Shown here piece after piece: positions 24,788 to 37,558 of a stretch of DNA of 64,000 nucleotides (position 1 is its first letter; each line of letters begins with the position of its first letter). Source of the DNA: Candidatus Sulfuricurvum sp. RIFRC-1 (GTDB lineage: Bacteria; Campylobacterota; Campylobacteria; Campylobacterales; Sulfurimonadaceae). The notes beneath the pieces were generated by a model. That model was not told where the DNA came from, made no database searches, and worked only from the letters and a program-made list of their open reading frames with translations. The stretch is taken from NCBI RefSeq assembly GCF_000310245.1, contig NC_020505.1:1584001-1648000 (forward strand). Reading direction: 5' to 3'. The position numbers were made by a program, and so were the translations under genes.

Positions 24788-25078
24788 TTATTGTATATAA
24801 TCGACAACTTTTGAGAGGGTTGTAACCTCTTTGATAACACTGACAACTTCTTGGTGTGCCGGATGTGGAACGTACACGTTGAGTCCCTCTTGATCATCAA
24901 ACGTCGACGTAAGTACCAAGTCAAATGAACGCTCGCTTCGGCTGATATCTATCCCAACTTCCATAGAACGCAAGGTATCGATTTTCGACGGTAAAGATTC
25001 TAACATCTCTTTAACCCGTTCCAAATTGGCCTCTTTATTTTCATCACTAAATTGAAACATCACAATGTGCACTAGCAT
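24788..25078 (-). CDS. Dabb-domain (stress-responsive barrel) protein
   Basis: Protein of 96 residues with the dimeric alpha-beta barrel signature: LVHIVMFQF at the start, VDISRSERSFDLVLTSTFDD-type strand and YVPHPAHQEVV. Dabb proteins are small dimeric barrels; some are enzymes of polyketide or aromatic metabolism, most are uncharacterised. It sits seven bases after gpsA, with the same direction. Confidence 0.85.
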   Translation of the reverse strand: MLVHIVMFQFSDENKEANLERVKEMLESLPSKIDTLRSMEVGIDISRSERSFDLVLTSTFDDQEGLNVYVPHPAHQEVVSVIKEVTTLSKVVDYIQ

Positions 25079-25085
25079 TTTTTTT

Positions 25086-25973
25086 CTACCTCTCTATCAA
25101 ATCTTTTAAACTCTGCCTCGGGGATTTCCCCTCTAAAATCGCATACACTTCCGCTGCGATGGGAAGATAGATTCCGCGTGCAATGGCTATCTCATGAAGC
25201 GCGTATGCCGTCCCGATCCCTTCGCTCACTTCACCGATCTCTTGGCATACCACTTCTTTGGTTTTACCCTGAGACAACCCAAGCCCTACCCGATAATTGC
25301 GTGACATAGAGGAACTCGCAGTCAAAAACAAATCCCCTGCACCGCTAAGACCTAAAAAGCTCTCCTGCGTTGCGCCATAAGAGCGTCCGAAACGCTCCAT
25401 CTCCACTAAGCCGCGTGAAATCAAACTCGCTGCGGCATTGTGCCCAAGGCCCAATCCCTCACATATCCCTGCGGCAATCGCAATAACATTCTTATAAGCC
25501 CCTGTAATCTCCGCTCCAATGACGTCACTGCTCACATAGGTACGGATAAAGCTAGGAAAAAGAGCGGCAAACTCTTTTGCGGTAGATTCTGAGCTTGAGT
25601 TAATAACGAGCGCGGTTGGAAGCGATTGAATCACCTCCGCAGCAAACGATGGACCGGATAAAAAACAGAGATTCTCTTCGGGAACATACTGAGCATAGAT
25701 TTCATTTAAAAATTTCCCGCTGGAGGCTTCAATCCCTTTCGCCGCAACGAGAACCTTTTGCCCTTTAAAAATAAAATTCTCTTCCAGCCATTTCCCGATT
25801 TGCTGTGCCGGTACCGTGATAATCAGATACTCACACCCCAGTACCTCTTCAAGCGATTTAAAATTATCCCAATCACGCGGAGTACGTGACGTAATGATAA
25901 CCTCATTTTTTTCACCCATGGCAAACGCGAGCGCTTCGCCCCATTTTCCCGCACCGATTACCCCTACTTTCAT
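25086..25973 (-). CDS. gpsA: glycerol-3-phosphate dehydrogenase (NAD(P)+)
   Basis: Cytoplasmic enzyme of 295 residues making sn-glycerol 3-phosphate from dihydroxyacetone phosphate for phospholipid synthesis. The dinucleotide motif VGVIGAGKWGEAL opens the protein, followed by LCFLSGPSFAAEV, the catalytic Lys in GAYKNVIAIAAG, and the SRNYRVG and GDLFLT segments. The ATG at 25973 is preferred over the GTG 21 bases upstream because GAGAGGA precedes it. It follows the TrkA-like gene almost without a gap. Confidence 0.95.
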   Translation of the reverse strand: MKVGVIGAGKWGEALAFAMGEKNEVIITSRTPRDWDNFKSLEEVLGCEYLIITVPAQQIGKWLEENFIFKGQKVLVAAKGIEASSGKFLNEIYAQYVPEENLCFLSGPSFAAEVIQSLPTALVINSSSESTAKEFAALFPSFIRTYVSSDVIGAEITGAYKNVIAIAAGICEGLGLGHNAAASLISRGLVEMERFGRSYGATQESFLGLSGAGDLFLTASSSMSRNYRVGLGLSQGKTKEVVCQEIGEVSEGIGTAYALHEIAIARGIYLPIAAEVYAILEGKSPRQSLKDLIER

Positions 25974-25978
25974 ACCCT

Positions 25979-26677
25979 TTATCCTCTCGCCCACTGCTGA
26001 AATATGGCAAGCTTTTTTTTATCTCCGAGCAATACTAAAACATCTCCTGCATCAATATGATGATTGTGTCCTTCCACCGCGAAGCTAAAGCTGTTTTCTC
26101 TCTCATGATCCACCATCGCCAGTAAAATCAGATCAAAGTCTCCTCTAAAATCGGTATCAAACAGATACGTACCAACCAAAGGTGACATTTTTGCTATCTT
26201 TACTTCCAGTACGCCCATTCCATCATCTTCGTACAATATCTCATGCAAGACCTGAGTAACGTTTGGTTTAGAGATGATATCTCCAATGACATTCGCCGCG
26301 ATCTGTAATACCGGCATCACTTTGTCCGCTCCGGCGCTTTTCATCTTGAGCATACTCTCATTGTTTTGGGCCAATGCAATGATAAAAATCGATTCAAATG
26401 AAGCACGAAGCGAGATCGTTAAAAAAACATTCTCTGCGTCATTATTTAACGCACAAAAAACGCTCAATCGCCGAACATCGAATCGTTTTTCAATCACATT
26501 CCATTCATCGCCTAAATCAAAAAGCTCAGCATCTAACCCATCATTGTGTGCCGCATTCATTTCAGCAGTCGTTGAGACGAACAGAGTGATTTCGCGGTAA
26601 ATACTCTGAATTTGTTTGAGAATCTGTTTTGAGTATTCGTTGTATCCGAAAATTGCAGCATAGGTTCGTTGCATCAT
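25979..26677 (-). CDS. TrkA-like NAD-binding K+ regulatory protein
   Basis: Soluble protein of 232 residues with an RCK/TrkA-N Rossmann domain (AIFGYNEYSKQILKQI; degenerate glycine motif) and a C-terminal TrkA-C domain (LEVKIAKMSPLVG, HHIDAGDVLVLLG). It overlaps the potassium-channel gene by four bases and probably gates it, giving the channel a second, separate RCK module. Start at 26677 or 26674, after TAGGAGCGT. Confidence 0.85.
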   Translation of the reverse strand: MMQRTYAAIFGYNEYSKQILKQIQSIYREITLFVSTTAEMNAAHNDGLDAELFDLGDEWNVIEKRFDVRRLSVFCALNNDAENVFLTISLRASFESIFIIALAQNNESMLKMKSAGADKVMPVLQIAANVIGDIISKPNVTQVLHEILYEDDGMGVLEVKIAKMSPLVGTYLFDTDFRGDFDLILLAMVDHERENSFSFAVEGHNHHIDAGDVLVLLGDKKKLAIFQQWARG

Positions 26678-28230
26678 ACGCTCCTACGATGTAGTTTGGT
26701 TTTAAATTCGTTCAACAAAACAGGATTGGCCAATAAGATAGCGACATCCCCTTCTTTGAAACATTCCGATGCATCGGGGTTAAAACAAAATGCCTTATCC
26801 TCTTTATGAAAAATTCCCAAAACACTCAGACGACGTACAAACAACGGCTCTTCAAGCAACGTAAAAAAGACTTTTTCCATCCCTTCTTGAACTACGACTT
26901 CATCGATAACCGTCGAAGTATGCTCCGAACGAAGCGCATGTATCGCTTCAAATGCTACCGGTTGAACTGAAAGAATTTTTCCCATCAAACCGATCAGTTC
27001 TTGTGGATTGATAATTACGTCAATTCCCGCCATCTGAAGTTTTCGACGATGTTCTAAATGGTGTAATATCGAATACAAAGGGACATGTTTTGTCATTTCA
27101 CGAATCGTCAATGCCGTAAAAATATTGGCAACATCACTCTCATGGAGTAAAAGAATCGCTTCGATTTGATGGGCAAAATTGATTTTAAGATGACTGTAGG
27201 TCTCCATCGATGCAGAATCATACTGTAGCGCTAAAAAGCCGTGTGATCGGGCCTGCGCCAAAAGAAGCGGATCTTTTTCGAGGATTACGATAGGAATTTG
27301 ACGCTTATGGAGTTTTTTAATCACTTCAAAACTCAGCATCGAAAAACCGCAAATCAGATAGAACCGCTTTAATCGATTCACATCATCGATCAATTTTTCC
27401 TCTTTGATCTCATCGAGTTTTTCAGTAAAAGCCGAAACAACGATTGAAGTGGCAAAAGAGATAACCGCAATCCCCAGTACAATGACCACCATTGCAACGA
27501 CACGGCCTTCTGAGGTTACCGGAATAATATCTCCGTATCCAACGGTAAAAATCGTTACCACTGCCCAATAGACCGCATCAAAAAGGGTATTAACCGGTGA
27601 CTCGGGATTGTTCGCTTCCATAACATAAATAAGTACCGATGCGATCATCGTAACGATCATCGTAAAAATAATCAAGGTAAAAAATTCAAACTTTTTCGAG
27701 GAGAGAATTGAGAGAAGCCGACGGAGACTCTTCGCGTAACGGAAAAGTTTGAGAACACGGAACAAAATAAACACCCGCAACATTCGCAATTCATGGAAAA
27801 ATGGCATAACGGCCAATAAATCGATAATCGCCGAAGGAGATCGGATAAACTCGAATTTACGCGACATCGCCAGTCCAATCGCTTTTCTCAAAGAAAACTG
27901 TCGATGGAGAAAAAGATCTTGTTCGTATTGCTCGATAATCGATTTAGAGGAGTCACTATAAACCCACAATCGTAAGAGATATTCCAATAAAAAGATAACC
28001 GAAATAATATAGTTATTAAAGAAAAGCCATCCGGAAGAGAGCTCATTTTTAACCTGACGTATCAGGATATAAACACTTATAAAAATAAGTGCGATCATGA
28101 AAAGATCAAAGATTTTTTTGTAGTGATACTGATGGTTTTCTAAAAGATTATAAACGTTGTTTTTTACTTTACGATAGGGATGGCAAGTTTGGAGAAAATA
28201 AGCTGCATCGACGACCCATTTTCCCAACAT
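26674..28230 (-). CDS. voltage-gated-type potassium channel with RCK domain
   Basis: Inner-membrane protein of 518 residues. Six membrane helices lie between about residues 40 and 280, with an S4-like Arg series (RMLRVFILFRVLKLFRYAK) and the selectivity filter TVGYGDIIP between S5 and S6. The cytoplasmic half has a TrkA-N domain (LICGFSMLSFEVIKKL) and a TrkA-C domain (VVQEGMEKVFF, FKEGDVAILLANP). It conducts K+ and may set membrane potential. Next gene encodes a partner RCK protein. Confidence 0.9.
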   Translation of the reverse strand: MLGKWVVDAAYFLQTCHPYRKVKNNVYNLLENHQYHYKKIFDLFMIALIFISVYILIRQVKNELSSGWLFFNNYIISVIFLLEYLLRLWVYSDSSKSIIEQYEQDLFLHRQFSLRKAIGLAMSRKFEFIRSPSAIIDLLAVMPFFHELRMLRVFILFRVLKLFRYAKSLRRLLSILSSKKFEFFTLIIFTMIVTMIASVLIYVMEANNPESPVNTLFDAVYWAVVTIFTVGYGDIIPVTSEGRVVAMVVIVLGIAVISFATSIVVSAFTEKLDEIKEEKLIDDVNRLKRFYLICGFSMLSFEVIKKLHKRQIPIVILEKDPLLLAQARSHGFLALQYDSASMETYSHLKINFAHQIEAILLLHESDVANIFTALTIREMTKHVPLYSILHHLEHRRKLQMAGIDVIINPQELIGLMGKILSVQPVAFEAIHALRSEHTSTVIDEVVVQEGMEKVFFTLLEEPLFVRRLSVLGIFHKEDKAFCFNPDASECFKEGDVAILLANPVLLNEFKTKLHRRSV

Positions 28231-28239
28231 CCGTTCCCT

Positions 28240-29670
28240 TTACTGAGAAAGTTTAGCTTGGAGGATTTCGTTCAGCGTATTCGGATTTGCTGAACCTTTA
28301 GAGGCTTTCATCGCTTGACCGACGAAGAAACCGAACAGTTTATCTTTACCCGATTTATATTCGGCTACTTTATCGCCGTTTGCGGCTAGAATCTCATCGA
28401 TAAGCGCTTCGAGGGCACCCGTGTCACTCACTTGCTTAAGCCCCAGTTTTTCAATCGCTTCATCGATATCGCCGCCATTGTTTTCTAAAAGATAGTCGAG
28501 AACCTCTTTGGCTGCTTTACCGCTGATAACAGACTCTTCGATCCGCTTTACGAGGGTTCCGAGCATTACAGCACTTATTGGAGATTCAAATGCACCCATC
28601 CCCCCTTTTAGACGTCCTTGTAGCTCTACTGTGAGCCACGTAACAGCATTTTTAGCACTAATACCGCACTCTAACATCGATTCGAAATAATGGGCATTTT
28701 CGAGTTCCGCCGTAATAACTGCCGCATCGTACTCACGAAGACCAAACGCATTCACAAAACGCTCTTTTTTCGCATCGGGAAGTTCTGGAATATTGCAGAC
28801 ATCGGCATACATCGCATCGTCCACGATCACTTTGAGCAAATCCGGTTCAGGGAAATAGCGATAATCGGCCGCTTCTTCTTTACCGCGCATTGAGCGGGTC
28901 TCTTGTTTTACTTGGTCAAACAATCGTGTCTCTTGAACGATCTCGCTCTCATAGATACCGTCTTCCCACGCCTCTTTCTGACGGGCTACTTCGAGTTCGA
29001 TTGCCCGTTGAATAAAGCGGAAACTGTTGATGTTTTTGATCTCGACGCGGGTATAAAGCTTCTCATCACCCTTGGGACGGATAGAGACGTTGACGTCAAC
29101 ACGAAATGATCCCTCTTGCATGTTCGCATCCGAGATATCGATATAACGGACGATTGAGTGGAGCTTTTTGAGATACAAAATCGCATCTTCCGCCGAACGC
29201 ATATCGGGTTCAGAGACGATTTCGAGTAACGGTGTTCCCGCACGGTTTAGATCCACTTTTGAAATAGCGCCATCATGGATATTTTTCCCTGCATCCGCTT
29301 CGATATGGGCACGGTTGATACGGATCGTTTTGTGACTCCCGTCTTCAAAATCGATCACCAATGTTCCGTGTTCGACAATCGGAGTATAAAGCTGTGTAAT
29401 TTGGTACGCACTTGGACTGTCGGGATAAAAATAGCTTTTACGGTCAAAGAACGACGTACGGTTGATCGTCGCACCGACTGCCGTTCCAAACATCCCCGCT
29501 TTACGAACTGCTTCTTTGTTGAGTACCGGCAATGCACCCGGAAGAGCTAAACAGGTCGGACACGTGTTGGTATTTTGGGTGTGATTAAAGCTGGTAGGGC
29601 ATGAGCAAAAAAGTTTGGACTGGGTATTAAGCTGGACGTGAACTTCCAAACCGATAATGGTTTCAAACAT
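28240..29670 (-). CDS. gatB: Asp/Glu-tRNA(Asn/Gln) amidotransferase subunit B
   Basis: Subunit of 476 residues of GatCAB, which converts mischarged Glu-tRNA(Gln) and Asp-tRNA(Asn) to the correct aminoacyl-tRNAs. The N-terminus [20 protein letters not shown], the [15 protein letters not shown] segment with zinc-type Cys and the [14 protein letters not shown] motif are diagnostic, and the YqeY-like tail domain is complete. The start at 29670 has AAGGAA; the 20 residues upstream are unlike the family. Subunits A and C are not in this window. Confidence 0.96.
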   Translation of the reverse strand: MFETIIGLEVHVQLNTQSKLFCSCPTSFNHTQNTNTCPTCLALPGALPVLNKEAVRKAGMFGTAVGATINRTSFFDRKSYFYPDSPSAYQITQLYTPIVEHGTLVIDFEDGSHKTIRINRAHIEADAGKNIHDGAISKVDLNRAGTPLLEIVSEPDMRSAEDAILYLKKLHSIVRYIDISDANMQEGSFRVDVNVSIRPKGDEKLYTRVEIKNINSFRFIQRAIELEVARQKEAWEDGIYESEIVQETRLFDQVKQETRSMRGKEEAADYRYFPEPDLLKVIVDDAMYADVCNIPELPDAKKERFVNAFGLREYDAAVITAELENAHYFESMLECGISAKNAVTWLTVELQGRLKGGMGAFESPISAVMLGTLVKRIEESVISGKAAKEVLDYLLENNGGDIDEAIEKLGLKQVSDTGALEALIDEILAANGDKVAEYKSGKDKLFGFFVGQAMKASKGSANPNTLNEILQAKLSQ

Positions 29671-29687
29671 ACGAAAAATTCCTTGGT

Positions 29688-30239
29688 TTATATAAAATAT
29701 CGGATAGAGGCAAAACCATAGGGAGTGCACTCTTCAACCGCTTTTATCTGCTCTTGGGTCGTAATTCCGCCCAACGCAAAAATAGGTACTCTTATTTTAG
29801 CCACTATTTCTTTTAAATCCTCTAAACCCTTGGGTTCTCCTTTGTTCGGAGAGGTGAAAATCGGGCTGTAGGTGATCGCATCGGCACCCAACACTTGTGC
29901 TTTTAATGCTTCACCATGAGTATGAGTGCTGATAATGACGTATAGCCCCCGCTTTTTTGCTTCGGCAATATCTTCAAATTGCGACGATGTTAGATGTACA
30001 CCATCGGCATTTAATTTCTGAGCCAGTACATAATCGCTATGAAGCAAAACATGAGGGACTTTATATTCCCGTGAGATTGTTACAAAGACATGTGCGAGTG
30101 CTGCATAATCAGGAGCTTGTTTGTCTCTGAAAAGGGCAAAATCGGGAAGAGCTTGTGAAAACACAGCATTTAGCGATGATTCAAGAGAATCGACACTGCT
30201 GCCGTAGTAAGAGGGGTCGGTAATTAGATAGGTTTTCAC
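29688..30239 (-). CDS. thiamine phosphate synthase-like protein (ThiE/TenI)
   Basis: TIM-barrel protein of 183 residues, shorter than typical ThiE (about 210). It keeps [50 protein letters not shown] and FALGGIT, which correspond to phosphate and pyrimidine contacts. Either a compact ThiE joining the thiazole and pyrimidine halves of thiamine or a TenI-type aromatase. Starts with GTG overlapping the upstream stop (GTGA). Confidence 0.85.
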   Translation of the reverse strand: MKTYLITDPSYYGSSVDSLESSLNAVFSQALPDFALFRDKQAPDYAALAHVFVTISREYKVPHVLLHSDYVLAQKLNADGVHLTSSQFEDIAEAKKRGLYVIISTHTHGEALKAQVLGADAITYSPIFTSPNKGEPKGLEDLKEIVAKIRVPIFALGGITTQEQIKAVEECTPYGFASIRYFI

Positions 30240-30514
30240 GCGTCCGTAGAGGAACGTTTTACACTTTCCCGAATCTCTTCGAGAAGTTCGTTTTGTTTCG
30301 CAATCATATCATTACGTTCCCGTGCCATCGACATCGTCTCTAACACCAAGAGTAAAAATACTGCCAAAAAGATAAAGATGAAAGTAAACATTAACGCGGG
30401 AACGATACCGAGGAAAACGAAAGATTGGAAAGTAACCCAGGCTCCGATAATAACAAAAGCCCAGGATACGCCTCCGAGGAAGCTTAAAAGTGCGTCGAAC
30501 GTACTTCGCTTCAT
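30236..30514 (-). CDS. small membrane protein, unknown (92 aa)
   Basis: Protein of 92 residues with two hydrophobic helices (LSFLGGVSWAFVIIGAWVTF, MFTFIFIFLAVFLLLVLE) and a charged C-terminal helix (NELLEEIRESVKRSS). No family recognised. It lies nine bases after atpB and overlaps the ThiE-like gene, so it belongs to that transcript. Confidence 0.7.
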   Translation of the reverse strand: MKRSTFDALLSFLGGVSWAFVIIGAWVTFQSFVFLGIVPALMFTFIFIFLAVFLLLVLETMSMARERNDMIAKQNELLEEIRESVKRSSTDA

Positions 30515-30523
30515 ATAGAGGGC

Positions 30524-31201
30524 TTAGTGGTCGTCGTGAAGAAGAACTGCACCGCCGAGGTAAACGTAGGTGAGCATCATGAAAATGAACGCTTGCAAGA
30601 AAGCCATAAATGTCAACAATGCAAACGGGATCATCGGAAGCAACCAAGGAGCCAACATCAAGATTACCATCAAGAACATGTCGTCCCCTTTGACGTTACC
30701 GAACAATCGGAAGCTCAAAGAGATGATACGTGAGATATGAGAAACAATCTCGATCGGGAACATCAACCATGCTAACCACCATACAGGACCCATAAAGTGT
30801 TTGAAGTAGCTGATGATACCGTTACGGCGGATACCTTCAAAGTTATAGTACACGAAAACAACCAATGCCAATGCAAGGGTGAAATCCAAAAATGCACTCG
30901 GTGCTTCAAAACCGGGAATAACTCCGATAATGTTTGCGATACCGACGAAAAGACCGATCGTTGCAACGAGTGGAAGATAACGGCGAGCTTCCGCTTTACC
31001 CATAACATCCGCACCCATAGCAAGAACGCCGCTAAGATAAGCTTCCATAACGTTTTGTGTCCCTGATGGAACAAGACGAAGATTTGACGTAGCCAATTTC
31101 GCGATAATCAACACGATTGCTGCTGTAAGCAACATGTGTGTGAGGAAAATGAAGCTATGATCGTGGCTATAAAGGCCAAAGAAGGTAAACAACTCACCCA
31201 T
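30524..31201 (-). CDS. atpB: ATP synthase F0 subunit a
   Basis: Membrane subunit of 225 residues forming the proton half-channels against the c-ring. The essential Arg is in [16 protein letters not shown], and the last helix has [16 protein letters not shown]. Start at 31201 (MGELFTFFG) follows AAAGGA; an in-frame TTG 18 bases earlier is less likely. As in other Campylobacterota it lies away from the main F1 operon, none of which is present here. Confidence 0.95.
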   Translation of the reverse strand: MGELFTFFGLYSHDHSFIFLTHMLLTAAIVLIIAKLATSNLRLVPSGTQNVMEAYLSGVLAMGADVMGKAEARRYLPLVATIGLFVGIANIIGVIPGFEAPSAFLDFTLALALVVFVYYNFEGIRRNGIISYFKHFMGPVWWLAWLMFPIEIVSHISRIISLSFRLFGNVKGDDMFLMVILMLAPWLLPMIPFALLTFMAFLQAFIFMMLTYVYLGGAVLLHDDH

Positions 31202-31377
31202 AGGTAGCGTCCTTTGCAATAGAAATATTAACGGGATTTTACCGTAACCCAGATTAAATTCCTATAAACCCATATAACGTACTTCCCTATTTGCGCTTAT
31301 ATTATCATCATCAATCTATTTTTGAAGCACTCGACAAGCAGTATGTATGAGGAAAAAAGAGGCATATTTTGTGAAGA

Positions 31378-31394
31378 CCCCAGATGAACTGGGG
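31378..31394 (-). terminator. hairpin after cytochrome c gene
   Basis: CCCCAG-ATGAA-CTGGGG, a 6-bp GC-rich stem nine bases beyond the stop of the cytochrome gene; no U-tract follows on the minus strand. Confidence 0.45.
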
Positions 31395-31403
31395 GAAAGA
31401 AAT

Positions 31404-31820
31404 TTATTTAGGGCCAAATGTCGTAAAAATGTACTCTGCCATTTTTTCATCGGAAATTTTACCTTCACGATCTTCAATGACTTTCAAATTTTTACGCATT
31501 ACCGAGTGATACGATTGACTATCAAAATCTTTGCTTCTTAGATCCATCAACTTACGATAAACCTCATCTTGAGTATAGACATTGAGCGGAGGACCGTAAA
31601 TATTGCTTTTTTCTTGAGAAGATGTACCTTGCGCCGTTGCTTCTTCGACCGTTGTTCCCGCTTGTTCTTTAAGCTTCGGAACTCCGTTTGCCTTAATCCC
31701 GTGACAGTTGGCACATCGCTCTTTATATATATTTCCCATTTTATTTGCCGCTTTAGCAGCATACACATTCGTCATCAATAATGACGCAAGCCCGATCATA
31801 AGTAAACCCCGTGTTTTCAT
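31404..31820 (-). CDS. periplasmic c-type cytochrome
   Basis: Monoheme cytochrome of 138 residues with signal peptide (GLLMIGLASLLMTNVYA) and heme site CANCHG near residue 36. A distal Met ligand is likely in the SVMRKNL region. It probably carries electrons in the periplasmic respiratory or sulfur-oxidising chain. The start at 31820 has AAGGAG. The gene is alone between atpB and ribF on the same strand. Confidence 0.88.
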   Translation of the reverse strand: MKTRGLLMIGLASLLMTNVYAAKAANKMGNIYKERCANCHGIKANGVPKLKEQAGTTVEEATAQGTSSQEKSNIYGPPLNVYTQDEVYRKLMDLRSKDFDSQSYHSVMRKNLKVIEDREGKISDEKMAEYIFTTFGPK

Positions 31821-31883
31821 CAACAGCTCCTTAATCGATATAGTTAATAATAACACTTTAGATTTAAAAAAGTCTTATAATTT

Positions 31884-32711
31884 CTATAAACTCAGGTGAC
31901 GTAATTCTCTCTTAGCGGTAGTAATATCATTCTCAATCGCCTGTTTCAAAGAATCAAGGGAATCGAATTTCTCATTTTTACGCAAAAACTTTACAAAACT
32001 GATCGATGCCCTCTCACAACTCTCAATCGTTTCACCTAGTATATGGCTCTCGATCGCATAACTTCCATCCGTAGTGACACGATGCCCTACAAAAACGACA
32101 GAGGGGTGAAAATGTTCCTCATCATCGATACGTGTCAATGCGGCATAGACCCCTTCATACGGAAGAAGAAAACCCGGACATTCGAGATTAATCGTAGGAA
32201 CGAGATCGGTTTTCCCGATCCCCTGCCCTTTAATCACCGAACCTTTTACGCAATAATTATGTCCCAAAAAGCGGTTGGCTCCGGTGATATCTCCGATTTG
32301 GATTTTGGTTCGTATTTTATGCGAATGAACGGAATCGTTATCAATGCTTACTTGATCCACAACTTTGACTTCGCCTGAAAATAATTCACCTAAATTGCTA
32401 TGCGAATAACGGCGGTTTTTTCCAAAGTGAAAATCGTATCCAACAACGATTTTATTCAAATGGGGAAAACGCTCTTTGAGCATAGCAACGAATTCTGCCC
32501 CTTCCAAATGACGAATATCATCAAGGGAATAATAAACAATCGGATAGTGACTATAGTGTTCCCGCTCATTTCCGGGTGTTAGGTTGGCGTATCCCGTCTC
32601 AATAACGACAATCGCCCCTTTTTCCCCTAGCTGTTCAAACAACTGCTGATGCCCGATGTGCATCCCGTCAAATCCGCCGATGGCAATGGAGTCAACCTTT
32701 GACAAAGCCAT
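31884..32711 (-). CDS. ribF: bifunctional riboflavin kinase/FAD synthetase
   Basis: Enzyme of 275 residues making FMN and FAD. The adenylyltransferase half begins SIAIGGFDGMHIGHQQLF with the HxGH-type nucleotide site; the kinase half holds GQGIGKTDLVPTINL and the VTTDGSYAIESHIL segment with the catalytic Glu. It is somewhat shorter than the 310-residue average. It overlaps tlyA by 20 bases, so the pair is translationally coupled. Confidence 0.93.
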   Translation of the reverse strand: MALSKVDSIAIGGFDGMHIGHQQLFEQLGEKGAIVVIETGYANLTPGNEREHYSHYPIVYYSLDDIRHLEGAEFVAMLKERFPHLNKIVVGYDFHFGKNRRYSHSNLGELFSGEVKVVDQVSIDNDSVHSHKIRTKIQIGDITGANRFLGHNYCVKGSVIKGQGIGKTDLVPTINLECPGFLLPYEGVYAALTRIDDEEHFHPSVVFVGHRVTTDGSYAIESHILGETIESCERASISFVKFLRKNEKFDSLDSLKQAIENDITTAKRELRHLSL

Positions 32712-33402
32712 AGCATGTCTCCTGATTTCCCTCTTTTCCAGCTATATGGGCAACCTCTTTAGCGACCAGTTTCCATCCCATCAGTGCACACGCATCTTCG
32801 AGACGGATCATCGCTTTGCCTATCGCCTTGTCGTCTTTTACGACGCCGTTTTTATCCCGTTTCACTTCACGTCCCACTTGAAACTGCGGTTTGAAAAGGA
32901 GAACGATGTATTTCGATGCGAGTCGATCGATCGATTCGAGGATCAGTTCGAGGGGGATAAACGCCACATCACACGTGACGATCTCGTAAGGGATTTCAGC
33001 GCTGAAAACTCGAATATCGGTATTTTCATGAACACTGACACGCGGCTCACTGCGCAAACTCGGATGAAGCTGATCGCTTCCGACATCCACACACGTGACA
33101 CTCGCGACATCCTTTTCCAAAAGAACTTGGGTAAATCCACCCGTAGAGGAACCGATATCAAGGGCGCGAAGTCCGTTCAACTCCCACTCCGTATAGGGGA
33201 GAAACCCTTTTAGTTTGATGGCGGCACGGCTGACGTAGAGTTCCGTATCGGCAATCGTAACGCTCATCCCCTCCGCTACATCAAACGACACTTTATCGAC
33301 AATCTTGCCATCAACACTGATCGCGTGCTCTTTAATCAGCTGCTGCGCTTTATTACGGCTCTCAACGAGTCCATTTTCTACCAAATAACTATCAAGTCTC
33401 AT
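32692..33402 (-). CDS. tlyA: TlyA-type rRNA 2'-O-methyltransferase
   Basis: Protein of 236 residues with an N-terminal S4 RNA-binding domain (RLDSYLVENGLVESRNKAQQ) and an FtsJ-like methyltransferase domain carrying the SAM motif ALDIGSSTGGFTQVLL and CDVAFIPLELIL. TlyA methylates C1409 of 16S and, in long forms, C1920 of 23S rRNA; loss gives capreomycin resistance in species with the target. Here it is first of the tlyA-ribF pair. Confidence 0.93.
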   Translation of the reverse strand: MRLDSYLVENGLVESRNKAQQLIKEHAISVDGKIVDKVSFDVAEGMSVTIADTELYVSRAAIKLKGFLPYTEWELNGLRALDIGSSTGGFTQVLLEKDVASVTCVDVGSDQLHPSLRSEPRVSVHENTDIRVFSAEIPYEIVTCDVAFIPLELILESIDRLASKYIVLLFKPQFQVGREVKRDKNGVVKDDKAIGKAMIRLEDACALMGWKLVAKEVAHIAGKEGNQETCYGFVKG

Positions 33403-33488
33403 AGTGTTCCATTATCTTTTAATTCGTTATCGTGACATAACTTTGTTTAGGATACCATTGCGCGAATGTTTTCAGGTAAGGATTTTTT

Positions 33489-36899
<3,411 letters not shown>

Positions 36900-37328
36900 T
36901 TAGTCTCTATCATGCTTATTGCCGTGACCTTTGTTCCCATGATCATTACCTCGGCCATTGTCCCGATTGTCATACCCGCGATCAGAGTGTCTTTCCTGAT
37001 AACGCGGAACATACTCGCGCTCGTACCAGTCATCGCGCACAAATAAGACCCGCTCGCCGCAAGCGCGGTATTCGTGACAGTGCTTCTTCCAGTTTTTGGC
37101 ATGCCCAGGCGGGACGCGCAGATAGAGTGGCGGGCGATGCATCGATACTCCCCGTTCAACAATTATCGGTTGAGCGTAGAGCACCCTTGGTTGCGGGAAA
37201 TTGCCAATGTCGATTTGGCCATAGAATCCAGGCTGACCGATGCTAACCGAAACACCGACGTCGGTAGCGAGTGCCGGGACAGTGAGAGTGGCAGCGGCAA
37301 TTGCCGCTGATAGGAGAAAACGCTTCAT
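36900..37328 (-). CDS. secreted protein of probable foreign origin (142 aa)
   Basis: Exported protein: signal peptide MKRFLLSAAIAAATLTVPAL, then DVGVSVSIGQPGFYGQIDIG, a Pro-rich part, VPPGHAKNWKKHCHEYRACG and a His/Asn/Gly/Arg-rich tail. The same layout is common in small secreted proteins of Betaproteobacteria, none with a known role. GC content is visibly above the neighbours, and palindromic DNA lies on both sides, so transfer is likely. The start at 37328 follows AAGGGG; the 32 residues upstream in frame are not convincing. Confidence 0.75.
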   Translation of the reverse strand: MKRFLLSAAIAAATLTVPALATDVGVSVSIGQPGFYGQIDIGNFPQPRVLYAQPIIVERGVSMHRPPLYLRVPPGHAKNWKKHCHEYRACGERVLFVRDDWYEREYVPRYQERHSDRGYDNRDNGRGNDHGNKGHGNKHDRD

Positions 37329-37452
37329 GATGACCCCTTTTTTCTGTAATATTTTTACTATAACATAAAATGATATAAAATGACATATTTTATAGATTCT
37401 GCTAGGAAATGAGAAAGGTTGCAAGAAAAGGGGATGGATTTACAGCTAAGAT

Positions 37453-37552
37453 ATTTATTTCTCGCTCCCACTCTCCGGAGTAGGAGTGTATATTGTCAGT
37501 CTGCATTCCCACTTGGAAAGTGGGAATGCGTGAAAAGTGGAAACGAGGAATA
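37453..37552. repeat. composite palindromic element
   Basis: A perfect inner hairpin GCATTCCCACT-TGGAA-AGTGGGAATGC (37503-37529) and a left imperfect one (CTCCCACTCTCCGGAGTAGGA) are enclosed by TTTCTCGCTCCCA and TGGAAACGAGGAA, which are near complements. REP-like dispersed element rather than a terminator. Confidence 0.5.
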
Positions 37553-37558
37553 TATCCG